From NCBI RefSeq assembly GCF_040718835.1, contig NZ_JBFEFG010000280.1:1-64000 (forward strand): a DNA stretch of 64,000 nt, read 5' to 3'. A program made the translations under genes and the position numbers. The stretch is from Bremerella sp. JC817 (GTDB lineage Bacteria; Planctomycetota; Planctomycetia; Pirellulales; Pirellulaceae). Shown here in pieces: positions 20,548 through 29,930 of this stretch (position 1 is the first letter of the stretch; each line of letters starts with the position of its first letter). The notes under the pieces are model-generated. The model ran no database searches. It was not told where the DNA came from and saw only the letters and a list, made by a program, of their open reading frames with translations.

Positions 20548-20883
20548 TTACTTGGCGGGACTCAGCGAACCGATTTCGGCACCGCACGACTTGCAGTAGC
20601 GAACCTTGCTGCCGTCCTCTTTGATCTTGGCACCGGTCTTGGTGCGTTGCTTGCATTCGGTGCAAACCAGCATGACGTTGGAAATGTCAATTGGCATTTC
20701 CTTCGACAGCTTGCCACCCTTCGGGTTGCGTTGGCTTGGTTTGACGTGCTTATAGACCTTAGCGGCGCCTTCCACGAGGATCTTGCCGTTGTCTGGGAAC
20801 ACCTTCAGGACTTTGCCCCGGAGGTTGCCAGCGGCGTCGCCGCCAGTGATGATTTCGACGGTGTCGTCAACTTTGATATGCAT
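20548..20883 (-). CDS. rplX: 50S ribosomal protein L24
   Basis: 111 residues. The KOW motif is at the start (DTVEIITGGDAAGNLRGKVLKVFPD) and the C-terminus carries a four-cysteine zinc ribbon (CTEC and CKSC), the C+ form of the family. L24 initiates large-subunit assembly. Its ATG overlaps the rplN stop by one base (TAATG). Confidence 0.97.
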   Translation of the reverse strand: MHIKVDDTVEIITGGDAAGNLRGKVLKVFPDNGKILVEGAAKVYKHVKPSQRNPKGGKLSKEMPIDISNVMLVCTECKQRTKTGAKIKEDGSKVRYCKSCGAEIGSLSPAK

Positions 20884-21251
20884 TAGACCACCTCATTCGC
20901 CAAACTGACGATCTTCATGAACTTGCGATCTCGCAGCTCTCGTGCAACTGCACCGAAGATACGCGTGCCACGCGGATTGTTGTCTTTGTCGATCAGCACC
21001 ACTGCGTTGCGATCGAAGCGGATATAGCTCCCGTCAGGTCGACGAGTTGGCTTTTTGCAGCGAACGATGACAGCCCGAACGACTGCCTTCTTCTTCACGT
21101 CCGCACCCGCCACAACTTCTTTCACCGAGCAAATAATCACGTCACCCAGGCCAGCGGTACGCTTTCGCGTTCCACCCAGAACCTTGATGCACATGACTTC
21201 CTTCGCACCGGTGTTGTCGGCGACGGCCAGTCTTGTTTCTTGTTGAATCAT
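20883..21251 (-). CDS. rplN: 50S ribosomal protein L14
   Basis: 122 residues, standard length. It begins [20 protein letters not shown] and ends with [20 protein letters not shown], both typical. L14 forms an inter-subunit bridge. It overlaps rplX by one base and lies 71 bases after rpsQ. Confidence 0.98.
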   Translation of the reverse strand: MIQQETRLAVADNTGAKEVMCIKVLGGTRKRTAGLGDVIICSVKEVVAGADVKKKAVVRAVIVRCKKPTRRPDGSYIRFDRNAVVLIDKDNNPRGTRIFGAVARELRDRKFMKIVSLANEVV

Positions 21252-21322
21252 CGCTTCTTAAATCCAACCCTATGCCGCAGCCAGGTGGCCTTGGCGGTGT
21301 ACAGGGGCTAAATACGGGGTGC

Positions 21323-21637
21323 CTAACCTTCTTGTTGTTCTTGCAGATGAGCGGCGGCTTCGCGGGCAGCCTTCAGGGCGGCCACGTCGACTTCCGTGCT
21401 CTTCTCTACAACTCGCACCAGTTCCCAGCGTTTGGTCTTGCTGCGAGGACGGCTTTCGATGATCTCGACCAGGTCGCCCAGTCCCGACTCGTTGGTTTCG
21501 TCGTGGACGTGGCAAACCATGCGGCGAGAGTAGTACTTGCCGTACAGCGGATGGCGAATTCGGCGGGCGATTTCGACGCGTCGCGTCTTTTCTTGCTTGT
21601 CGCCCGTCACGCGACCGACCAATACTTTCTTAGGCAT
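21323..21637 (-). CDS. rpsQ: 30S ribosomal protein S17
   Basis: 104 residues. The OB-fold core contains LVGRVTGDKQEKTRRVEI, RHPLYGKYYSRR, HDETNESGLGDLVEI and RPRSKTKRWELVRVVE. The C-terminal 20 residues (rich in Ala, Glu, Gln) extend beyond the E. coli protein. It lies 30 bases after rpmC. Confidence 0.97.
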   Translation of the reverse strand: MPKKVLVGRVTGDKQEKTRRVEIARRIRHPLYGKYYSRRMVCHVHDETNESGLGDLVEIIESRPRSKTKRWELVRVVEKSTEVDVAALKAAREAAAHLQEQQEG

Positions 21638-21667
21638 TGCCGAATCTCTCTAAATACTTCGCTTGAA

Positions 21668-21871
21668 TTAGGTGCTGGCCGCGGCGGCTGCTCGCTCGCC
21701 TTGGATCGTCTTGATGCGGGCCACCAGCTTGCGGTTCTTAGCCAACTCGCTAGGGGCGTCCAAACGTTCCGTCTGGGATTGAACTCGCAGACGGAACAGC
21801 GTTTCCATGGCGTTCGTCAGGTTCGCCTCGAGCTGTTCGTCGCTCAGTTCTCGCAGTTCGCTTGCTTTCAT
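21668..21871 (-). CDS. rpmC: 50S ribosomal protein L29
   Basis: 67 residues, two-helix protein beginning MKASELRELSDEQLEANL and containing LFRLRVQSQT and ELAKNRKLVARIKTI. L29 sits near the exit tunnel, where trigger factor and SRP dock. It lies between rplP and rpsQ. Confidence 0.96.
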   Translation of the reverse strand: MKASELRELSDEQLEANLTNAMETLFRLRVQSQTERLDAPSELAKNRKLVARIKTIQGERAAAAAST

Positions 21872-21942
21872 CGCTTTATCGCCTATCCACGTTCTATTCG
21901 CGGGTGATTAGCCGCCGACCATCTCAGCCTGGTTCCAAAGAA

Positions 21943-22377
21943 CTAGGCTTCAGTTGTTTCCAGGTCCGGGCGACGACGCACGAAGCGACATCGAACCGGC
22001 ATCTTGTGAGCCAAACGAGCAAAGCAAATCTTGGCTTGCTGCTCGGTGACACCCTTGAGTTCGTACATGACGGTGCCAGGTTTAACCGTGGCGACCCATC
22101 GATCAGGTTCACCCTTACCTTTACCCATACGAGTCTCCAACGGGCGAGCCGTTACCGACTTGTGGGGGAAAATCCGGATGAACAACTTACCGATACCACG
22201 GACGTACTGCTGAGCAGCGATACGACCCGCTTCGATCGTTTGGGCGGTAATGTGACCCGCCTGTGTGGATTGAAGTCCAAAATCGCCGAGGACGACGGTA
22301 TTGCCACGAGTGGCATTACCTTTTATACGTCTTCTTTGGCTTTTTCGGTGCTTCACTCGTCTGGGCATCATAGCCAT
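21943..22377 (-). CDS. rplP: 50S ribosomal protein L16
   Basis: 144 residues. It contains MPRRVKHRKSQRRRIKGNA, AGRIAAQQYVRG, IRIFPHKSVTARPLETRMGKGKG and a normal C-terminus. The ATG at 22377 is preferred because AAGGGG lies 9 bases upstream; ATGs at 22371 and 22368 are alternatives. With any of them the gene begins inside the 3' end of rpsC, in another frame (62 bases with the chosen start). L16 is an essential late-assembly protein close to the A site. Confidence 0.96.
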   Translation of the reverse strand: MAMMPRRVKHRKSQRRRIKGNATRGNTVVLGDFGLQSTQAGHITAQTIEAGRIAAQQYVRGIGKLFIRIFPHKSVTARPLETRMGKGKGEPDRWVATVKPGTVMYELKGVTEQQAKICFARLAHKMPVRCRFVRRRPDLETTEA

Positions 22378-23038
22378 CGGAGTCGTCCCCTTCGTAAAAA
22401 CCGTTATTAATCCAGACCTGGACCCCGATGTGACCTTGCGGCGTACGCGCTTCAGTGAAGCCGTAATCGATCTTCGCCCGCAGGGTGCTCAACGGAATCG
22501 ATCCTTCAATAGCCTTTTCGCGGCGAGCCATTTCCGCACCACCAAGACGACCGGCCATTTGGATTTTGATGCCACGGGCACCGGCCTCCATGGTGCTTTC
22601 GATCGCACGTTTCATCGTGCGGCGGAAGCTGGCACGCTTGGCCAACTGGTCAGCGATATCCTCGGCGACCAACTGGGCTCGCAGTTCTGGGCGACCGACT
22701 TCCTCAACCTTTAGATTGATGCGACGGCCAACCAAGTTTTGCAGTTCTTCCTGCAGCTTCTCGACTTCCTGACCCTTCTGACCGATGATCAGACCTGGTC
22801 GGGCAACGAACAGAGTCACGCGAACTTCGTCACGGGTCCGTTCGATTTCAACTTTGTCGATACCTGCATTACGGTACTTCTGACGAATGCGTTGATCCGG
22901 GTGCTTCAGGATGAAGTCACGAATCTTCTTATCTTCCAGCAACAGGGCTGGGAAATCACGCTTCGACGCAAACCATTTGCTCTTCCAGCCGATCATGACG
23001 CCGGTGCGGAACGCAATTGGATTAACTTTTTGTCCCAT
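22316..23038 (-). CDS. rpsC: 30S ribosomal protein S3
   Basis: 240 residues from the ATG at 23038 (MGQKVNPIAFRTG), the conserved S3 start. The KH domain shows RPGLIIGQKGQEVEKL; the C-terminal domain has GRLGGAEMARREK. The lysine-rich tail after GVQVWINNGFYEG is encoded in the segment that also encodes the L16 N-terminus. S3 lines the mRNA entry. It lies 45 bases after rplV. Confidence 0.97.
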   Translation of the reverse strand: MGQKVNPIAFRTGVMIGWKSKWFASKRDFPALLLEDKKIRDFILKHPDQRIRQKYRNAGIDKVEIERTRDEVRVTLFVARPGLIIGQKGQEVEKLQEELQNLVGRRINLKVEEVGRPELRAQLVAEDIADQLAKRASFRRTMKRAIESTMEAGARGIKIQMAGRLGGAEMARREKAIEGSIPLSTLRAKIDYGFTEARTPQGHIGVQVWINNGFYEGDDSDGYDAQTSEAPKKPKKTYKR

Positions 23039-23083
23039 GCTTGTCTCTCGACTCGAAGACGGAGGGTCTGCCTGCGGCAAACC

Positions 23084-23434
23084 TTAGCCTTGGAGTTCCT
23101 CCAGGGTGACGTGGATGTGACAGGTCCGCTTCAAAATCGGGAACGCGCTTCCACGAGCTCGTGGGCGGAATCGCTTAATGATCGGTCCGCCATCGACGCG
23201 TGCTTCCGCGACGAACAAAGCTTGCTGGCTTGCAGCACGCCCCTGGTTCTGTTCGGAATCCTGCGAGTTGCCGATGGCACTCTTGATGACTTCTTCCAGC
23301 AGGCGGGCACCACGCTGCGGTTGGAACCGCAGAATATCGAGTGCTTCGTCGGCCAGCTTGCCACGCACCAAATCGGCCAGCGGGCGCACCTTTCGCGGGC
23401 TGATGCGTGCCAGTCGGTGGGTCGCTTTGAACAT
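23084..23434 (-). CDS. rplV: 50S ribosomal protein L22
   Basis: 116 residues, standard length. It shows THRLARISPRKVRPLADLVRG, ARLLEEVIKSAIGNSQ and RGRAASQQALFVAEARVDGG-type features of L22, ending with the HIHVTLEE tail. Its hairpin lines the peptide exit tunnel. It lies 99 bases after rpsS. Confidence 0.97.
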   Translation of the reverse strand: MFKATHRLARISPRKVRPLADLVRGKLADEALDILRFQPQRGARLLEEVIKSAIGNSQDSEQNQGRAASQQALFVAEARVDGGPIIKRFRPRARGSAFPILKRTCHIHVTLEELQG

Positions 23435-23533
23435 GGTTGATCAACTCCTCGAACCACAAGCCAGGGAAACTTCCCTTCGAGGCTGTGGGCAGCCAAGCTG
23501 CGTTTGCCAATCGGTATGCGTTATTTCGCTGGG

Positions 23534-23806
23534 TTACTTCTTCTTCTTGTCAGCACCGTGACCGCGGAAGGTTCGCGTCGGTGCGAATTCGCCGAGCTTG
23601 TGCCCGACCATGTCTTCAGTGACATAAACCTTCAAGTGGGCCTTGCCGTTGTGGACCATGAAGGTGTGACCGACGAATTCCGGGATGATCGTGCAGGCAC
23701 GAGCCCAGGTCTTGATCGGGTCCTTGGTGCCTGCGTCTTCTTGCTGGGCAACCTTCTTGTAAACGTTCGGGTCGACGTACGGCCCTTTTTTCAGGGAGCG
23801 GCTCAT
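23534..23806 (-). CDS. rpsS: 30S ribosomal protein S19
   Basis: 90 residues, standard length: [14 protein letters not shown] at the start, then [37 protein letters not shown] and a lysine tail. S19 binds the small-subunit head with S13. It lies 58 bases after rplB. Confidence 0.98.
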   Translation of the reverse strand: MSRSLKKGPYVDPNVYKKVAQQEDAGTKDPIKTWARACTIIPEFVGHTFMVHNGKAHLKVYVTEDMVGHKLGEFAPTRTFRGHGADKKKK

Positions 23807-23864
23807 TTTCGATAACCTTTAGGATCGCAGCCAGGTGGCTGGGCTTGCCTATCTAAGTGGGCTC

Positions 23865-24725
23865 TTACTTCAACAGCTTCAACAGACCGTAGCGACGCGA
23901 CCGGCGACGACGAACGATCGAGCGGTTGGAGGCCTTCTTACGGTGACGGGTTGCACCACCCTTGGTCGGCTTACCTTGCGGCGTAACCGGGTGACGACCA
24001 CCCTTGGTACGACCTTCACCACCACCGTGCGGATGGTCGATCGGGTTCATCGCGGTACCACGAACGTGAGGACGGCGACCGAGCCAACGGCTACGACCAG
24101 CCTTACCCAATTGAACCTTTTCGTGATCCGGGTTGCTGACACGACCGATGGTCGCACGGCAACGGCTCGAAACACGACGAATTTCGCCGCTTGGCAGCGA
24201 CAACTGAGCCCAGTCAGCTTCGCAAGCCATCAAGGTTGCCGAGCTGCCGGCACTGCGACACAGTGCACCACCGCGACCAGGCACCATTTCAATGTTGTGG
24301 ACCGTGGTACCAGCCGGAATATTCTTCAACGGCATGCAGTTACCAACGGATGGCGAGGCTTCCGAACCGCTTTGAACCTTGTCGCCAGCCTTCAGACCGT
24401 CGGGAGCGAGGATGTATCGCTTTTCACCGTCGGCGTAGTTCAGCAAGGCAATACGGGCACTGCGGTTTGGATCGTACTGGATCGAATCGACCACTGCTGG
24501 CACACCGTCTTTGGCACGACGGAAGTCAATCACGCGATAACGACGCTTGTGACCGCCACCACGGTGACGAGCAGTGATCTTACCTTGATTGTTACGACCA
24601 CCGGTCTTGGTGATCTTGCGAAGCAGGGCCTTTTCCGGCGATGCACCCTTGGTCAACTCCTTGAAGTCGCTGACCGAGGCGTTGCGACGCCCAGCGGAAG
24701 TCGGCTTATATTTTCGGATACCCAT
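23865..24725 (-). CDS. rplB: 50S ribosomal protein L2
   Basis: 286 residues. It shows [31 protein letters not shown] and the C-terminal [18 protein letters not shown], including the conserved histidine required for peptidyl-transferase activity in the family. It lies between rplW (56 bases) and rpsS. Confidence 0.98.
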   Translation of the reverse strand: MGIRKYKPTSAGRRNASVSDFKELTKGASPEKALLRKITKTGGRNNQGKITARHRGGGHKRRYRVIDFRRAKDGVPAVVDSIQYDPNRSARIALLNYADGEKRYILAPDGLKAGDKVQSGSEASPSVGNCMPLKNIPAGTTVHNIEMVPGRGGALCRSAGSSATLMACEADWAQLSLPSGEIRRVSSRCRATIGRVSNPDHEKVQLGKAGRSRWLGRRPHVRGTAMNPIDHPHGGGEGRTKGGRHPVTPQGKPTKGGATRHRKKASNRSIVRRRRSRRYGLLKLLK

Positions 24726-24781
24726 GGTTCGTCTCGTAGTCTATTTCGTGTCGCTGCGGTTTTCGGTGGGACCAGCGTCTA

Positions 24782-25108
24782 TTAATAGAAGTCGATCTTT
24801 TGATCGTCGGCCAACGTGACGATGGCCTTCTTCCAGTTACGGGTCTTGCCGTTGCGGAAACGATATCGGCGGGCTTTCCCCTTCCGAGTCTGCGTTTTCA
24901 CGCTGGCGACTTTGACGTCGAACAACTCTTCAATCGCCCGGCGGACATCCAACTTGGTGGCCACCGGAGAGATCTCGAACGTGTATTGATTCAGTTCTTC
25001 CGAGACCTGAACACCCTTTTCGGTGACCAGCGGACGCAGGATCACCTGGTGCGATTCCAGCGTACGGGTCGGGGTGTCTTCACTCGGTTTATAATAGGGT
25101 CGTGCCAT
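24782..25108 (-). CDS. rplW: 50S ribosomal protein L23
   Basis: 108 residues. It contains HQVILRPLVTEKGVQVSE, ISPVATKLDVRRAIEELFDVKV and the basic loop KTQTRKGKARRYRFRNGKT. L23 is the docking site for trigger factor and SRP at the tunnel exit. It lies 66 bases after rplD. Confidence 0.97.
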   Translation of the reverse strand: MARPYYKPSEDTPTRTLESHQVILRPLVTEKGVQVSEELNQYTFEISPVATKLDVRRAIEELFDVKVASVKTQTRKGKARRYRFRNGKTRNWKKAIVTLADDQKIDFY

Positions 25109-25174
25109 TTTGGCACCTCTGTCGCTAAGTCAGGTTGAATTGATTTACTGCTAAGCCATTCGACCAAAAAGCGA

Positions 25175-25807
25175 TTACTCGCTCTTGCCTTCTTTCCGCA
25201 AGGAATCGAGGGCAGCCTTGGTGATCACCAACTTCCGCGGACGCAGAACCGAGTAGGCATTCAGTTCAGCGACTGGGCTGACCGAAACACCTTCGATGTT
25301 CCGTGCACTGCGGTAGAAGATCGGATCGTACTTTTCCAAGGCGATCGCAACCTTTTGACCGTAAATACCGAGTGCCTTCAGAGCACCAGCGACATTCTTG
25401 GTCTTGATTTCGTCTTGAGCGAAGTCGTCGACAACAACAACCTGCTCGCCCTGGATCTTGCTGGCGATCGCCATGCGAGTCGCGATCTTCAGGGCCTTCT
25501 TGTTCAAGCGGTACGAGTAGTCACGAGGGCGGATCGCAAAAATGTGACCACCACCACGACGAACGCCACTACGCTTGGAACCAGCACGTGCGTTACCGGT
25601 ACCCTTCTGGCGATACATCTTCTTCGTCGAACCGGCAACTTCAGCACGGGTCTTGGTACGGTGCGTACCCTGACGAAGGTTGGCCTGGTACATCACGACG
25701 GCATCGTGAAGCAATTGCTTGTTGATCGACGGAGCGATTTCAGCCGGGTCAAGTTCGTACTTGCCGACTTCCTTTCCGCTCTTGTCAAAAATGGGCAAAC
25801 TCACCAT
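25175..25807 (-). CDS. rplD: 50S ribosomal protein L4
   Basis: 210 residues. The tunnel loop carries the signature GTHRTKTRAEVAGSTKKMYR, KGTGNARAGSKRSGVRRGGG; the globular part has LVITKAALDSL. L4 represses the S10 operon in enterobacteria by attenuation; no comparable leader hairpin was obvious before rpsJ here. It lies 48 bases after rplC. Confidence 0.97.
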   Translation of the reverse strand: MVSLPIFDKSGKEVGKYELDPAEIAPSINKQLLHDAVVMYQANLRQGTHRTKTRAEVAGSTKKMYRQKGTGNARAGSKRSGVRRGGGHIFAIRPRDYSYRLNKKALKIATRMAIASKIQGEQVVVVDDFAQDEIKTKNVAGALKALGIYGQKVAIALEKYDPIFYRSARNIEGVSVSPVAELNAYSVLRPRKLVITKAALDSLRKEGKSE

Positions 25808-25855
25808 GGGATAATTCTTTCACGCGAGGCGCGATTTGTTTCCAGAGGAAATCCG

Positions 25856-26545
25856 TTAGCGGACCATGTTGGTTTCACGAACGATCACGTAACCGCCGTT
25901 CGGGCCAGGCACGGCACCGTTGAGCAGAATCACGCCGTTTTCTTCGTCAACCTTGATAACCTTCAGGTTACGGCTGGTAACCTTGGCGTTACCGTATTGG
26001 CCGCTCATGCGAAGGCCTTTGAAGGTGCGGCTTGGATAGGCACTGCAGCCAGTACCACCGGTGTGGCGGTGAACCTTCTTCACACCGTGAGTGGCTCGCT
26101 GACCGGCGAAGTTGTGCCGCTTCATCACACCAGCGTAACCGCGACCGCGGCTAGTACCGATGACGTCGACACGGGCCGTTTCTGCCAGAACGCCAATGCC
26201 GATCTCTTGACCGACTTCAGCACCTTCGATCGAACCACGAAGTTCACGAACGAACTTCTTAGGCTCGCAGCCAGCCTTGGGTGCAGCTTCGGCACCAGCG
26301 GCGGCCAGCTTCCTGGCTCGCTTGCTCGAGAGAGGAGCAACGTGACCACGTTCGCTACGAATCGCCAATCGGCGAGGCTTGTCGTCGTATCCGAGTTGAA
26401 CTGCCTCGTAGCCATCGCGTTCCAGGGTTCGCACCTGAAGCACGTGACAGGGACCTGCTTGTACAACCGTAACCGGGATAACTTCGCCAGACTCAGTATA
26501 GATCTGGGTCATCCCAACCTTACGGCCGAGTATGCCTTTTGCCAT
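25856..26545 (-). CDS. rplC: 50S ribosomal protein L3
   Basis: 229 residues. It begins MAKGILGRKVGMTQIYTESG and contains RGRGYAGVMKRHNFAGQRAT, the extension that reaches the peptidyl-transferase centre, and SAYPSRTFKGLRMSGQYGN. It lies 113 bases after rpsJ. Confidence 0.98.
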   Translation of the reverse strand: MAKGILGRKVGMTQIYTESGEVIPVTVVQAGPCHVLQVRTLERDGYEAVQLGYDDKPRRLAIRSERGHVAPLSSKRARKLAAAGAEAAPKAGCEPKKFVRELRGSIEGAEVGQEIGIGVLAETARVDVIGTSRGRGYAGVMKRHNFAGQRATHGVKKVHRHTGGTGCSAYPSRTFKGLRMSGQYGNAKVTSRNLKVIKVDEENGVILLNGAVPGPNGGYVIVRETNMVR

Positions 26546-26658
26546 GATTCGTCGCCTTGTAGTCCGTTGCTCGCTTCGATGGATTAGCCAAGTCGGCCAA
26601 TTACCACCCGAAGCTTCCAGCCATCCAAAGACTCTTTAAAACGAGCTGTGAAATAAAA

Positions 26659-26976
26659 CTATCGAGTCGTTGCCTTGATCTTGATATCGACACCAGCTGG
26701 CAAATTCAGCTTGTTGAGCGATTCGATCGTCTTGGCGGTAGCCTGGACGATGTCGATCAGACGCTTGTGCGTCCGCACTTCAAACTGCTGACGAGCCTTC
26801 TTGTCGATATGCGGACCCGACAGAACGGTGTAACGTTCGATACGAGTCGGCAACGGAATGGGACCATGAACTTCCGAATGGGTACGCTTCGCCGTATCGA
26901 CGATATCGAGAGCACTCTGATCCAAGATCGAGTGATCGTAAGCTTCCATCCGAATGCGAATAATTTCTTTCGCCAC
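26659..26976 (-). CDS. rpsJ: 30S ribosomal protein S10
   Basis: 105 residues from a GTG start. It shows [40 protein letters not shown], the loop [18 protein letters not shown] and the final [12 protein letters not shown]10 also takes part in NusB-dependent antitermination. It is the first gene of the long S10/spc unit and follows a good promoter by about 90 bases. Confidence 0.98.
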   Translation of the reverse strand: MAKEIIRIRMEAYDHSILDQSALDIVDTAKRTHSEVHGPIPLPTRIERYTVLSGPHIDKKARQQFEVRTHKRLIDIVQATAKTIESLNKLNLPAGVDIKIKATTR

Positions 26977-27070
26977 GCTTCTGATCCCTATTAACTGCTT
27001 CCCGGCAGACCGGGCTGGTAAATTTCTTTTCGCTCCCTACTGGCTCTTTGAGCTAGACGGGAAACAGATG

Positions 27071-27099
27071 ATATTAAAAATCGTGGCCGATTTCGTCAA
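27071..27099 (-). promoter_or_regulatory. promoter of the S10/spc ribosomal protein unit
   Basis: On the minus strand TTGACG (27099-27094) and TAATAT (27076-27071) are 17 bases apart. Transcription would begin near 27063 and leave a leader of roughly 87 bases before the rpsJ GTG. The rest of the rpsJ upstream gap (27100-27343) holds two small hairpins, GAAAAC-CGGT-GTTTTC (27153-27168) and CGCGG-TTCA-CCGCG (27189-27202), of unknown role. Confidence 0.6.
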
Positions 27100-27343
27100 T
27101 GGGCGCCGGTTCTTATTTCGAACCTTTTTCAAAGGTGCGACTCAGTTCTGATGAAAACCGGTGTTTTCCCGAGTAAAATCGCTGCACACGCGGTTCACCG
27201 CGACGGCAGCAAAAGGGGAAAACGTGTCGCATTCTTCGCCCGAATCACCTTACCGGAACTAACCGGAAAGTAATTCCAGGCCAGTACCCACCTTGAAATC
27301 GATTATTTATCCGATTTCGGAAACCCCGACCCGCCCTTCTGCC

Positions 27344-27583
27344 ATGAAGTGGCAACTGGGATTGGCAGGGCTTTTCATCCTGATGACCGTTGTTGCTACG
27401 GGCCTCGGACTAGCTCGCCTGGTCGACTTTCATCTGGAGCACTTCCTGGCAGTGCTCGTCCTGCTGACTACCGTCGGCTTTTACCTCTTCCAAGGCCTGG
27501 CCGCTGCCTGGTCTTGGAAAAGAGTGCGATCAACTCAATCAGCGGAAGGGGATCATTGTCCCGAGAATCGCGTCGAACGCTAG
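27344..27583 (+). CDS. small predicted membrane protein (hypothetical)
   Basis: A 79-residue frame from the ATG at 27344. It predicts two membrane helices (LGLAGLFILMTVVATGLGLA and FLAVLVLLTTVGFYLFQGL) joined by a short loop, with a polar C-terminus. It is the only + strand candidate inside the ribosomal block, lying between rpsJ and fusA. No ribosome binding site is evident and I know no family for it. It could be a chance frame antisense to the fusA 3' untranslated region, but the two-helix pattern is better than random frames nearby. Confidence 0.45.
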   Translation: MKWQLGLAGLFILMTVVATGLGLARLVDFHLEHFLAVLVLLTTVGFYLFQGLAAAWSWKRVRSTQSAEGDHCPENRVER

Positions 27584-27618
27584 GCCCGGAAGTCGCCAGA
27601 AGACCCACTTTCCGCAAT

Positions 27619-29697
27619 TTACATAAACTGTTTGGCAATCTCTGCGGGTGCGGGAGCATATTTCAGCGGCTCCATGCTGCTGGATGCTCGCCCCTGGCTG
27701 AGACTTCGCATGGCGCTCGAGTACCCAAACAGCTCCGCCAGCGGAGCATGTGCTTCGATCACGACGTCGCCTGAGCGGTTCTCGGTCTTGGCGATTTCGC
27801 CACGACGCTTCATGATGTCGCCCACGAAATCCCCCATGTAATCATCTGGGGTCGTGATCGTGAGCTTCATAATCGGCTCGAGCAATGTGGGAACAGCGGC
27901 TTCAAGCCCCTTCTCAAACGCATCTCCAGCGGCGATGGCGAAGGCGGTATCTGTCGAACCGACTTCGGCAATCTCGCCGCCCAGGATCGTGATCTTCAAA
28001 TCCGCCAACGGGAAGCCACCGATGATGCCGCCGCCCGCGGCGCGGCTACGAAGCTCTTCCATAGCGGACTCGATCAACTCGAACGGCACGTCATCGGGAG
28101 GGCACTTCGAGATGACCAGCACCGAAGGCGTTTGATTCGGGACATGCTCGACCTGGATCGTGAGCTTCGCGAACAGCTGCGCCCCTTGAATCACACGATG
28201 ACATTCGCCGGTCACCTTTGCTGACTTACCCACCGTTTCGCGGTAGCTCACGCGCGGCTTATGCACCTTGACGTTAAGCTTAAAATCCCGGAGCAAGCGG
28301 TGACGAATGACCTCGAGATGCAACTCGCCCATCCCGCTGATAATTGTTTGCCCGGTGTCTTTATTTTCGTTCGCTGCGAAGGTTGGATCTTGCCGACGCA
28401 TCATGCCCAGCGTATCGGAAAGCTTGTCGCGATCGGCCGAAGATTCGGGTTCGATCGCCATCCCAATGACCGTCTCTGGAAAGTTGATCGACTCGAGCAA
28501 AATCGGGCTTCGCGTATCACAAAGCGTATCGCCCGTGACCGAATGTCGCAGCCCGATGATGCCGACGATGTCACCGGTACCGACGTGATCGACCTGGTCT
28601 TTTCGCGAAGCCTGAATGTGCCAAAGCTGAGCACAGTTCTCTTTGACATCACGACCTGGGTTGAGCAAGCGACTATTCGGTTTGAGCTCACCGGAATAGA
28701 CCCGCACCCAAGTCATATCGCCATGCTTGGCAGGCAACACCTTGAAGACCAGCCCGCAAAATGGCTCGCCTGGATCGGTCGTCCGCGTTTCCGTTTGATT
28801 CTTCTTCGCAGGGTTCGTCCCCACGACGGGCGGAACATCTTTTGGACTCGGCAGGAAGTAGGTGACCGCGTCCAGAATTGGCTGCACACCAATCCCGTCG
28901 AGGGCAGAGCCGCAGAGCACCGGCTGGATCTCACGAGCGAGCGTTGCACCGCGAAGAACCTTGCGAATAAGTGCCGTCGGAATTGGCTCATCACCGAGAC
29001 TCATCTCCATCAGCTCGTCGCTGTGGTCGTAGAGCTTCTCAAGCAGATTCGTTCGCCACTGCTGGGCTTTCTCGACGTAGTCTTCTGGAATCTCCTGCAC
29101 GTCAATCGTGCGATCCTGATCCCCTTCGCCGAAGGTCAGCATCTTCATCTCGATCAGATCGATCACCCCTCGAAAAGCATCGGCCAGATGCGGCGGGCCA
29201 GCCCCAACAGGAATCTGAATCGGCACAGGATTCGCCTTCAAACGACGTTCGATTTCCTGCAGCACCGGATAGAAGTCGGCACCTTCGCGGTCCATCTTGT
29301 TGATGAAAGCGATCCGCGGCACCTTGTAGCGATCGGCCTGACGCCAAACCGTTTCACTCTGGGCTTCCACACCTTCGCGAGCACTGAACACGACTACACC
29401 GCCGTCGAGCACACGCAGGCAACGCTCCACCTCCGCCGTGAAATCGACGTGGCCTGGGGTGTCGATCAAGTTGACCGTGCACTCCTTCCAAGGGAACGTT
29501 ACACACGCCGAGTAAATCGTGATCCCACGCTCCGCCTCTTCTTCATCGAAGTCAGTCGTCGTGGTCCCTTTATCAACCTCACCCACCTTGTGCGAGGCAC
29601 CACTGTAGAACAGCATACGCTCGGTTACCGTGGTTTTCCCGGCGTCGATATGGGCAATCACCCCGATGTTTCGGATGTCTTCAAGTTTACGAGCCAT
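27619..29697 (-). CDS. fusA: translation elongation factor G
   Basis: 692 residues, standard length. The GTPase domain has AHIDAGKTTVTE (P-loop), a normal switch I RGITI, DTPGHVDF and NKMD. Domain II-V features include the GMGELHLEVIRHRL motif near 440-455. EF-G drives translocation and, with RRF, ribosome recycling. Planctomycetes often encode more than one EF-G; this is the copy next to rpsG. It is preceded by a terminator and a 233-base gap, so it has its own promoter, and tuf does not follow it. Confidence 0.96.
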   Translation of the reverse strand: MARKLEDIRNIGVIAHIDAGKTTVTERMLFYSGASHKVGEVDKGTTTTDFDEEEAERGITIYSACVTFPWKECTVNLIDTPGHVDFTAEVERCLRVLDGGVVVFSAREGVEAQSETVWRQADRYKVPRIAFINKMDREGADFYPVLQEIERRLKANPVPIQIPVGAGPPHLADAFRGVIDLIEMKMLTFGEGDQDRTIDVQEIPEDYVEKAQQWRTNLLEKLYDHSDELMEMSLGDEPIPTALIRKVLRGATLAREIQPVLCGSALDGIGVQPILDAVTYFLPSPKDVPPVVGTNPAKKNQTETRTTDPGEPFCGLVFKVLPAKHGDMTWVRVYSGELKPNSRLLNPGRDVKENCAQLWHIQASRKDQVDHVGTGDIVGIIGLRHSVTGDTLCDTRSPILLESINFPETVIGMAIEPESSADRDKLSDTLGMMRRQDPTFAANENKDTGQTIISGMGELHLEVIRHRLLRDFKLNVKVHKPRVSYRETVGKSAKVTGECHRVIQGAQLFAKLTIQVEHVPNQTPSVLVISKCPPDDVPFELIESAMEELRSRAAGGGIIGGFPLADLKITILGGEIAEVGSTDTAFAIAAGDAFEKGLEAAVPTLLEPIMKLTITTPDDYMGDFVGDIMKRRGEIAKTENRSGDVVIEAHAPLAELFGYSSAMRSLSQGRASSSMEPLKYAPAPAEIAKQFM

Positions 29698-29885
29698 GAC
29701 TCTCTTGCCAGCCTCCAGCGGCCGGACCTTTCCTGCTTCTCAATGAACGGCAAACGTGAACTGATATTTTGGCGGCTTCTGCACCGCAAGACTATGACGG
29801 GCAACTGATTAATTGCACCCGTGACAGCCTTGTTTCGAGCGATCTCAACACACCCCGACGCGGAACAAGGCTTCCGTCGGCGCAT

Positions 29886-29917
29886 AAAAAAAGCCGCACT
29901 TTTGGGAAGCACGGCTT
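29886..29917 (-). terminator. intrinsic terminator between rpsG and fusA
   Basis: On the minus strand GCCGTGCTT pairs with AAGTGCGGC (two G-U pairs) around a short loop and is followed by seven T. It starts 14 bases beyond the rpsG stop and separates rpsL-rpsG from fusA. Confidence 0.82.
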
Positions 29918-29930
29918 TCTTTGAGCGGTC

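Noticed and set aside
28261..29808. A 515-codon + strand frame opposite fusA
   Set aside because: Antisense shadow of EF-G; no start signal or domain.
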